From positions 62,001 to 126,000 of the forward strand of contig MGQB01000031.1 in assembly GCA_001797675.1 (NCBI GenBank): a stretch of 64,000 bases of DNA, read 5' to 3'. The DNA comes from Deltaproteobacteria bacterium RBG_13_43_22 (GTDB taxonomy: Bacteria; Desulfobacterota; RBG-13-43-22). Below, one piece after another: positions 17,185-24,031 of the stretch. The notes under the pieces were generated by a model. The model had not been told where the DNA came from. It did not search any database and saw only the letters and a program-made list of their open reading frames with translations. Position numbers and translations under genes: made by a program. Positions within the stretch are counted from its first letter, which is position 1, and each line of letters starts with the position of its first letter.

Positions 17185-19248
17185 ATGGGCCCTGAAAGCA
17201 ACATCGGTTCTCCTTCCTCTGTACGTCCCTCTTGGTGGCGGAATACGCTTTGGATCGCAACGGTTGCGCTGATCTATTTTGCCACGGCCCGGCTCAGTCT
17301 GTTGCTTTTGTTCCAGCCGGAGGGGATTGCCGCCATCTGGCCCCCTTCGGGTATTTTTCTCGCGGCCATTCTGCTGACGCGGCGTGACTTGAGGCCCTGG
17401 CTGGCCGGAACACTCTTCATCACCGACTTCATCGCGGAAATGTTGGCAGGCACGCCGTTCATGGTCAGCGGCATTTATGCGCTGGCGCTGACGGGCGACG
17501 CGGTGCTGAGTTCCTGGCTGCTGATTCGTTTTGTAGGGGAACCGATCGATTTCGGGAAGGTTCGCGATACGGTCGGCTGGCTGGTGCTCTCCGTCCTGCT
17601 CAGCAATGCCCTGGTAGCGCTGGTGGCGGCGGCGGCATCCGTGCATCTTCCCGGAACCCATTCGTTCTGGAGCTCGTGGGGTTGGTGGGTATCCTCCGAT
17701 GGCGTCGGCAATCTTCTGGCGACGCCTTTCATTCTCGGTTGGGCCTCTTGGGTCAGAAGCGGGTCGATGGCTTGGGATAGGAAACGGACTCTGGAGGGGT
17801 TGGCTTTGTTCGTTACGCTGGCCCTTCTGAACTTCGTATTCTTCAGCCAACTGGCAGAGCACAAATTGTTCGCCCTGTTTCTGCCCTACGTGATCTTTCC
17901 ATTCCTGTTGTGGTCGGCGTTGCGTTTCGGGATTCGCGGCACAGCCACAGCGATGGTCATCGTGGCGGCGGTTGCCGTCCCCTTTGCCGCGTCGGGCCGG
18001 GTGCCCGGTTTCTCTTTTACTCCCGGCGTGCTGGATGAAGTGATTGTGGTCCAATTGTTCCTGGCCATCACGGCAATTCCCTCGCTGCTCCTGGCGGCAG
18101 TGGTCACTGAGCGTAAGCGGGTGGAGACCGATCTGCGGGAGAGCGAACAGCGGTTCCGAACTCTGTTTGAGCAGGCCACCGACGGGATGCTGCTGGCGGA
18201 CATGGAAACCCAAAGCTTTACGCTTGCTAACCGGCAAATCCAGCGACTGTTGGGTTACTCGGAAGACGAAATTCAGCGGTTGACGGTGGCGGACATTCAT
18301 CCGGCCGCCGATCTGCCCGCCGTACTCGAGCAGTTCGCGAAGCAAGCCCGTGGGGAAATCACCTTGGCCCCCGGGATTCCCGTGCGACGCAAGGACGGCA
18401 CGGTGTTTTACGCTGACATTAATTCGGCGGTGATCCGCTTACAGCAGCGCCATTGCCTCCTGGGCATTTTCCGCGACATCACCGACCGCAAACGGGCCGA
18501 GGAAGAAATCCGTCAACTCAACATCGATCTGGAACAGCGGGTCATCGAACGAACGGTTCAGGTGGAAGCCTCCAATAAGGAGTTGGAGGCCTTTGCCTAT
18601 TCCGTGTCTCACGACCTGCGGGCGCCTTTACGGGCCGTGGACGGTTTTTCCCGCATTCTTCTGGAAGATTATGGGGACCAGCTTGATGAGGAAGGCCGAC
18701 GGCTCCTGAACATTGTTCGCATCAATACAAAATATATGGACCAGCTCATCATTGATCTGCTGGAGCTGTCGCGGACAACGCGCACTGAAATGCAGTTGTC
18801 ACACATTGATATGACCACCATGGCCAACTCGATCTACCGCGAGATTGTTTCTCCGGAAATGCTGAAAATGTTTTCGTTTTCGGTCTCTCCCCTGCCAGAC
18901 GCCGAGGGCGATCCAACCCTGATGCGTCTGGTATGGAGCAATTTGCTTAGTAATGCCGTTAAATATACGACACCAAAGGAAGAACGCAAAATCGAAGTCG
19001 GCGGTTATACGGACCTGAGGAGGAATGTCTACTTCGTTAAAGACAGCGGGATAGGCTTTAATCCCGACTACACCCATAAATTATTCGCCGTTTTCCAACG
19101 ACTGCACAAAGCCGAGGATTTCGAAGGGACCGGGATCGGCTTGGCCATTGTCCAGCGCATCATCCACCGCCACGGCGGCCAGGTCTGGGCCGAGGGGGAG
19201 GTGGGAGAAGGGGCGACTTTTTGGTTTTCAATTCCGAGTAAAAAATAG
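17185..19248 (+). CDS. MASE1-PAS histidine kinase
   Basis: A 687-residue membrane kinase. Residues 12-305 form a multi-pass MASE1 sensor domain (FATARLSLLLLFQPEGIAA, IWPPSGIFLAAILL). PAS follows at about 320-445, HisKA with the phospho-acceptor in SVSHDLRAPL (His476), then HATPase with NLLSNAVKYT, DSGIGF and GTGIGLAIVQ. No receiver is fused. The coding sequence is richer in G/C-ending codons (GCG, CTG, GTG) than its neighbours, and its stop codon lies within the left arm of an S23 element, so it may have arrived by transfer. Its partner regulator may be the receiver/HD-GYP gene beyond that element. Confidence 0.9.
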   Translation: MGPESNIGSPSSVRPSWWRNTLWIATVALIYFATARLSLLLLFQPEGIAAIWPPSGIFLAAILLTRRDLRPWLAGTLFITDFIAEMLAGTPFMVSGIYALALTGDAVLSSWLLIRFVGEPIDFGKVRDTVGWLVLSVLLSNALVALVAAAASVHLPGTHSFWSSWGWWVSSDGVGNLLATPFILGWASWVRSGSMAWDRKRTLEGLALFVTLALLNFVFFSQLAEHKLFALFLPYVIFPFLLWSALRFGIRGTATAMVIVAAVAVPFAASGRVPGFSFTPGVLDEVIVVQLFLAITAIPSLLLAAVVTERKRVETDLRESEQRFRTLFEQATDGMLLADMETQSFTLANRQIQRLLGYSEDEIQRLTVADIHPAADLPAVLEQFAKQARGEITLAPGIPVRRKDGTVFYADINSAVIRLQQRHCLLGIFRDITDRKRAEEEIRQLNIDLEQRVIERTVQVEASNKELEAFAYSVSHDLRAPLRAVDGFSRILLEDYGDQLDEEGRRLLNIVRINTKYMDQLIIDLLELSRTTRTEMQLSHIDMTTMANSIYREIVSPEMLKMFSFSVSPLPDAEGDPTLMRLVWSNLLSNAVKYTTPKEERKIEVGGYTDLRRNVYFVKDSGIGFNPDYTHKLFAVFQRLHKAEDFEGTGIGLAIVQRIIHRHGGQVWAEGEVGEGATFWFSIPSKK

Positions 19249-19272
19249 GCAATAGGCAACAGGCAACAGGGA
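19245..19272. repeat. Left inverted arm of S23 element 1 (AGGCAAT/AGGCAAC, period 7)
   Basis: Tandem AGGCAAT, AGGCAAC, AGGCAAC units overlap the stop codon of the MASE1 kinase. The complementary array is at 19647-19678, on the other side of the S23-type reading frame. Confidence 0.85.
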
Positions 19273-19284
19273 AGAGGGGGGAGG

Positions 19285-19640
19285 ATGGAAATTAGGAGTT
19301 ATAAGGATCTGATTGTATGGCAAAGGGGTATGACATTAGTTGAGCTGATCTATATAGTAACGAAGAAGCTTCCAGCGAGCGAGCAATGGGGGCTTATTTC
19401 ACAAATGAGAAGTGCAGTGGTTTCTATTCCATCGAATATCGCTGAAGGATACGGAAGACAATCGACTGGAAGTTACAGACAATTTCTTGCAATAAGATAG
19501 GGTCAATATGTGAACTTGAAACTCAGGTTATCTTATGCGAAAGATTGAATTATCTTGGGATGGGCGATATTGAAAAAATTATAGATGAAATAGCTCAAAT
19601 AAACAAAATGCTTTCAGCAATGATCTCCAAAATGAAGTAA
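19285..19640 (+). pseudogene. S23/IVP-type four-helix-bundle protein, frameshifted
   Basis: The first 71 residues (SYKDLIVWQRGMTLVELIY, IPSNIAEGYGRQSTGSYRQF) match the four-helix-bundle family once named 23S rRNA intervening-sequence protein. A stop at 19498-19500 interrupts it. In the next frame the sequence resumes at once (GSICELETQVILCERLNYLG) and ends at TAA 19638-19640, giving the usual ~118 residues in total. This is a single frameshift near 19490-19500, within a slippery-looking GCAATAAGATAGGG. It is either a decaying copy or, less likely, a programmed shift. The gene is precisely bracketed by inverted period-7 arrays. Confidence 0.85.
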
Positions 19641-19646
19641 TGTTTT

Positions 19647-19678
19647 TCCCTGTTGCCTATTGCCTATTGACTATTGCC
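19647..19678. repeat. Right inverted arm of S23 element 1
   Basis: CCTGTTGCCTATTGCCTATT units are the reverse complement of the arm at 19245-19272. It begins seven bases after the S23 stop codon and is read through in frame by the reading frame that leads into the next gene. Confidence 0.85.
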
Positions 19679-19696
19679 TTCAATAAAGGAGTTTCC

Positions 19697-21520
19697 ATGA
19701 ATTCTGAACCCCTGATTCGCATTCTTTTTGTTGAAGATCTTCCTTCGGATACGGAACTGGCCGAGCGGGTCCTTCAAAAAGAAGGCCTTCATTTCTCATC
19801 CATCCGGGTGGATACTGAAAAAGAATTTCTGAAAGCCCTGGAAGAATTCCAGCCCGACCTGATCATCTCGGATTACTCTATGCCGGGATTCGACGGTATG
19901 AAGGCCTTGAAAATCTCATTGAAAAAGGACCCCGCTCTTCCCTTTATTATCCTGACCGGATCGATGAATGAAGAGACCGCCGTGGATTGCATGAAAGTGG
20001 GGGCAACCGATTATGTGATTAAAGGGCACTTAAAAAAGCTGCCTTTTGCGATCAAAGAAGCCCTGGAACAAAAAAAGATTCGGTCAGCCAAAGAAGAAGC
20101 GGAGCGTGAAAACAGGGAGCATCAGGAGGAATTGGAAGCGATTTACCAGAATTCACCTTTGATGATGATTCTCCTGGACAAAGAAAGAAGGGTTCGTAAA
20201 ATAAATGGGTTTGCTGTTGAATCCTTGGGTCGCTTCTCCGAAAAGCTGATCGGCCGGCGTATCGGAGAAGTCCTGCGTTGTCTTCATGCCCTTGATGATC
20301 CCAAAGGGTGCGGGTTCGGGTCTTTTTGCGGGCATTGCACCATACGTCGTACCGTTGAGGACGCCTTCGAAACCGGTCATAACCATCAGAACATCGAAGC
20401 GGACCTCACCTTTTCCATCAACGGGAAAGAGGTCGTAGCCACCTTTCTTTTTTCTACTACCAAACTGGCCATCGGGAAGCAACCGATGGTGTTGGTCAGT
20501 ATTCTGGACATCACCGAGCGCAAACAAATGGAAGAGGCGATCCGGCTGTCGGAAGAAAGATATCGAACCGTAATCGAAGAGATCGATGAAGGTTACTACG
20601 AGGTGGACCTGACCGGCAATTTCACCTTTGTCAACGATTCCATGACCCGGCAACTCCAGTATTCCAAAGAAGAGTTGATCGGGATGAACTTCCGATCCTA
20701 TATACCCCAGGAGGAGACAGACGGGGTATATAAAATCTTTAACAGGTCCTACCGGACCGGAGAGATTATCAAATGGTATCCGGTCACCAATATCCGGAAG
20801 GATGGAACGCCGCATTTCTTTGAAGACTCCATATCCTGTCGCCGGGACAAAGAAGGCCGGGTTATCGGGTTCCGGGGAATCTCTCGCGATATCACCGAAC
20901 GAAAACAGACCGAAGATAGGCTCAACCAGACCCTGGAGAACCTTCGGAAGGCCATGGGCGGGATCATCCAGGTCATATCCGCTACCGTGGAGACCAGGGA
21001 CCCTTATACCTCCGGGCACCAGAAACGGGTAGCTGACCTGGCCCGGGCCATTGCCGGGGAAATGGGGCTGGCCGAGGATCAGCGGGACGGGCTGCGGATG
21101 GCCGGGACTATTCACGATCTGGGCAAGGTTTCCATCCCGGCGGAGATTTTAAGTAAACCCACCAGTTTGACGGATCTCGAATATCGCCTGATCCAGACCC
21201 ATTCTCAAACAGGATTTGATATTCTTAAGGGGATAGAATTTCCCTGGCCCATCGCCGATATTGTCCTCCAGCACCATGAACGGATGAATGGATCCGGGTA
21301 CCCCCGGGGACTCAAGCGAGAAGATATCTCCCCGGAGGCCCGGATTCTTATGGTGGCCGATGTGGTGGAGGCCATGGCCTCCTACCGCCCCTATCGTCCC
21401 GCCCTGGGGATCGAGGCGGCCTTGGAGGAGATTGAGAAGAACAAGGGGGTATTGTATGACTCCCGGGTGGTGGATGTCTGTTTGAGGCTTTTCCGGGAGA
21501 AGGGGTTTTCTTTTGAGTGA
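19697..21520 (+). CDS. Response regulator, REC-PAS-PAS-HD-GYP (cyclic di-GMP phosphodiesterase)
   Basis: A 607-residue regulator. Its receiver domain (about 5-125) has the phospho-acceptor in LIISDYSMPG. Two PAS domains follow (about 140-270 and 280-405). An HD-GYP domain (about 415-600) has His473-Asp474 in IHDLGK, HHERMNGSGYP and GYP at 534-536, so c-di-GMP hydrolysis is likely. The frame is open back to 19640, but those 19 residues come from a repeat arm. The ATG at 19697, preceded by AAAGGA, is the real start. The HD-GYP half is nearly identical to that of the gene at 33558-36248. Confidence 0.92.
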   Translation: MNSEPLIRILFVEDLPSDTELAERVLQKEGLHFSSIRVDTEKEFLKALEEFQPDLIISDYSMPGFDGMKALKISLKKDPALPFIILTGSMNEETAVDCMKVGATDYVIKGHLKKLPFAIKEALEQKKIRSAKEEAERENREHQEELEAIYQNSPLMMILLDKERRVRKINGFAVESLGRFSEKLIGRRIGEVLRCLHALDDPKGCGFGSFCGHCTIRRTVEDAFETGHNHQNIEADLTFSINGKEVVATFLFSTTKLAIGKQPMVLVSILDITERKQMEEAIRLSEERYRTVIEEIDEGYYEVDLTGNFTFVNDSMTRQLQYSKEELIGMNFRSYIPQEETDGVYKIFNRSYRTGEIIKWYPVTNIRKDGTPHFFEDSISCRRDKEGRVIGFRGISRDITERKQTEDRLNQTLENLRKAMGGIIQVISATVETRDPYTSGHQKRVADLARAIAGEMGLAEDQRDGLRMAGTIHDLGKVSIPAEILSKPTSLTDLEYRLIQTHSQTGFDILKGIEFPWPIADIVLQHHERMNGSGYPRGLKREDISPEARILMVADVVEAMASYRPYRPALGIEAALEEIEKNKGVLYDSRVVDVCLRLFREKGFSFE

Positions 21521-21531
21521 TGCTGGATGCT

Positions 21532-21680
21532 GGATTGAGGAATTAAGGAATTGAGGAATTAAGGAATTGAGGGATTGAGGAATTGAAGGATTGAGGAATT
21601 GAAGGATTGGGATTTCGGAATGAAAAGAATGAAAAAAAGCGGGTTACGGGCCTGCGGGCGGGCAGGGAGTTGCGGGTTGG
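21532..21680. repeat. GGAATTGA-type array followed by a GCGGGTT-type arm
   Basis: About ten degenerate GGAATTGA/GGAATTAA/GGGATTGA units (21534-21612) are present without a matching right arm. A GCGGGTTACGGGCCTGCGGG stretch then carries the same GC-rich insert that occurs inverted at 9.53 kb. The 271 bp gap has no gene. Confidence 0.7.
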
Positions 21681-21791
21681 TTCCATTTCGGAATTTGTAT
21701 TGGGGAATGGGAAGAAAAAAGGGGATAACGTCAACAGGCAACAGGAAAAAGAAAGGCTAAAGTTCAGGTAAAATATAAAAGAGGAGGAACC

Positions 21792-22334
21792 ATGAAAGGG
21801 ATCGTATTTACAGAATTCTTGGAAATGGCCGAAAACCGTTTTTCGGCTCAGACCATTGAACAACTGATCGAACAGGCCGATTTGCCTTCAAAGGGGATTT
21901 ATACCTCGGTGGGGACCTATGATTACCATGAGATGGTTACCCTGGTCACTCATCTGTCCGGTTTAGTCGGGAATTCGGTGCCGGATCTTCTTAAGGAGTT
22001 CGGCCGTTATTTATTGAAACGTTTCGTTGCCAAATTTCCCCATTTTTTTGAAGGAATCTCGTCCACTCTGGATTTTCTTCCTCGCGTGGAAAGCTTTGTT
22101 CACCTGGAAGTTAAAAAGCTTTATCCGGATGCCGAATTACCGACCTTTTCCTGTGTCTTGCCAAAACCCGGGCAATTGGAAATGACTTACCGATCGACGC
22201 GTAATCTCCCGGACCTGGCCGAAGGCTTGATCCTCGGTTGTGCGGAATACTTTGGAGAATCGCTGGCCATCGAAAAAACGGAGGTTGCCGAAAATCCTCC
22301 TGCTGTTTTATTTGCGATCACTGCTTTAACATGA
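21792..22334 (+). CDS. H-NOX heme nitric oxide/oxygen-binding sensor
   Basis: A 180-residue stand-alone H-NOX protein. The proximal heme ligand is His104 in FVHLEVKKLYPDAELP, and the heme-propionate motif YxSxR is intact (Tyr133, Ser135, Arg137). Bacterial H-NOX proteins bind nitric oxide (oxygen in some anaerobes) and control a partner kinase or cyclase encoded next to them. Here the next gene is a soluble diguanylate cyclase. GGAGGA precedes the start codon. The distal pocket cannot be judged by eye, so oxygen binding is undecided. Confidence 0.93.
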   Translation: MKGIVFTEFLEMAENRFSAQTIEQLIEQADLPSKGIYTSVGTYDYHEMVTLVTHLSGLVGNSVPDLLKEFGRYLLKRFVAKFPHFFEGISSTLDFLPRVESFVHLEVKKLYPDAELPTFSCVLPKPGQLEMTYRSTRNLPDLAEGLILGCAEYFGESLAIEKTEVAENPPAVLFAITALT

Positions 22335-22369
22335 GTAAATAGTTTAACTTTTTATTAATTAATATTTTC

Positions 22370-22475
22370 TTGCCACAGACCCACACAGACCACATCAGAC
22401 TTTTTCCCCGGCAAATCCTCACAGGGGAAATATCCTTTTGTCTGTCCTTGTCTGTCGGGTCCGTGGCAAAAACTT
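22370..22475. repeat. Inverted repeat, CAGACC type, with internal hairpin
   Basis: The left arm, GCCACAGACCCACACAGACC (from 22372), pairs with a right arm containing GTCTGTCGGGTCCGTGGCAA (about 22440-22470). A small TTCCCC/GGGGAA stem lies between. It separates the H-NOX gene from its putative cyclase partner. Confidence 0.65.
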
Positions 22476-22508
22476 TTTAAGGATTTCATTGTTTTTCAAA
22501 AACCTAAA

Positions 22509-23198
22509 ATGATACAAAATGAAAGCCCTATGAATAACGAGCTTGAACTGTTACGTCGTCGCTGGGAACGGGAAAAAGCAGCCCGCCGGCAAGCGGAAGA
22601 AATCGCCGAAGAAAAAAGCCGGGATCTGTACCTCAAGAGCCTGGAACTTGAAAAGGCCCTGGCTGAGGAAAGTCGACTCAAGGATGAATTGGAGCAGCTT
22701 GCCTTGACCGATCCGCTTACCGGCTTGAACAACCGAAGAAGTTTTGACATCGCTGCACACCAACTGGTCCGTGTGGCCATCCGGCTCCGGCGGCCCCTCT
22801 CCCTCCTGATGTTGGATATTGATTTTTTTAAAAAGGTGAACGACACCTATGGCCACGCTGCCGGGGATACAGTCCTGGAGAAAATTGCCCAGGTTTGCCG
22901 GCAATATGTTCGCTCTATGGATCTGCCGGCCCGGTTGGGCGGGGAGGAATTTTGCCTTCTTTTCCCCGAAACCGGGGTGAATGACGCCCGGTTGCTGGCT
23001 GAACGGTTACGTCTGGCCGTTTCCGCCGTAGAATTTCAAGCCAATGACCAAATTTTTTCGGTGACCGTCAGCATTGGAATCGCCGAGTGTTCAGGTGAAG
23101 AGGATTCTTTGGAAATGATTTTGGAACGGAGCGACCAGGCCTTGTATAAGGCCAAGCAGACAGGACGAAATTGCTCGGTAATTTGGGCAGCGGAATAA
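22509..23198 (+). CDS. Soluble diguanylate cyclase, putative H-NOX partner
   Basis: A 229-residue protein with an N-terminal coiled coil (RRRWEREKAARRQAEEIAEE) of the kind seen on H-NOX-associated signalling enzymes, then a GGDEF domain. GGEEF is intact at 144-148 and RSMD five residues earlier forms the I-site. No membrane segment is present. H-NOX/cyclase pairs are known to link nitric oxide to c-di-GMP, and the adjacency here supports that. Starts at 22509 and 22530 are both possible; neither has a good ribosome-binding site. Confidence 0.9.
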   Translation: MIQNESPMNNELELLRRRWEREKAARRQAEEIAEEKSRDLYLKSLELEKALAEESRLKDELEQLALTDPLTGLNNRRSFDIAAHQLVRVAIRLRRPLSLLMLDIDFFKKVNDTYGHAAGDTVLEKIAQVCRQYVRSMDLPARLGGEEFCLLFPETGVNDARLLAERLRLAVSAVEFQANDQIFSVTVSIGIAECSGEEDSLEMILERSDQALYKAKQTGRNCSVIWAAE

Positions 23199-23284
23199 TT
23201 TGGAGTCTATTATTACTGAGAGCATAAAATAGGTTACATCATGGAAACATTTTTTAACCGCCCACTCGTCCCGATAAAAGCGAG

Positions 23285-23517
23285 ACTCGTTCGAGACGCG
23301 AAGAACGCTGAGATAAGATTTTTCATTTGCCAGTGAGGGGCGGCAAATGGAAAAAAGCTCTTTTTGCTTTCCGTCCTCTCAACGGAAAGCAAAAAATATT
23401 CTTCTCTGCGCCCTTTGGGTCTCTGCGGTGAAAGCAATCTATTATCTGCTCTTTTAAATAATTCCGGATTTGTTCCCTATGGTCACTCCCATCCCGATTG
23501 CCTCGGGAGGGGTTCCC
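23285..23517. repeat. Compound inverted repeats in the gap before the CheB-CheR gene
   Basis: Outer arms at about 23285-23315 (CGAGACGCGAAGAACGCTGAG) and 23403-23437 (complementary, ending GGTCTCTGCGGTGAAAG) match the element between kdnA and kdsB. They enclose a perfect 14 bp stem at 23361-23395 and a CATTTGCC/GGCAAATG stem. A second copy of the 50 bp module from 11951-12000 follows at 23468-23517. The remaining part of the 833 bp gap (23518-24031) has no convincing gene. Confidence 0.7.
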
Positions 23518-23640
23518 TCGGCTTTTGTTTGAGTGGGGATAAACTGGCCCATCAACATAATTCAGGGGTATAAGTTTTTCAACAAGGGGCGAGATAATTT
23601 TACTTTAATAAAGCGTCCCTCTTTCCTTCCATTTTTTCAG

Positions 23641-23668
23641 TTGACTCTTTCCCTCAAATCCTTACAAT
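23641..23668 (+). promoter_or_regulatory. Candidate sigma-70 promoter
   Basis: TTGACT at 23641-23646 and TACAAT at 23663-23668, 16 bp apart, in an AT-rich stretch 360 bp ahead of the CheB-CheR gene. This would give a long leader. Confidence 0.35.
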
Positions 23669-24031
23669 ATTATGTAAATCTTCACAAGACGAGAAATCCG
23701 AAATTTAGGCCAGGTTTCTATAAGGTAACCCTTCAAAAGGATTTAACCGTTATGGAAAAACCAGGTTGCCCTGTTCTTGCCTATTCAACCATCAATCGGT
23801 TTGTCTGTTTACCATTTCAATTCCGTTCCCAATATATAAAGTGCGATGCTTTTCGACCAAAGCCGTTTCGGGCAATAAGGATGGCTGAAATTATTCTTTT
23901 TGTTTATCCCAAAACAGGCCGGCAAAGTCTTTGTCAGCCGGGTGCGGCATATTGCCAAGGAGAAAACCGTGAAGACCAAAAAGGTTAAAAACCTGAAGTC
24001 GGCAAATTCCCTCAATTCAAAGGAGAGGCCA

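Noticed and set aside
23533-23988. A 151-residue plus-strand frame before the CheB-CheR gene
   Set aside because: Its codon use is unlike neighbours, it starts in a repeat, has no recognisable domain and overlaps the candidate promoter and leader.
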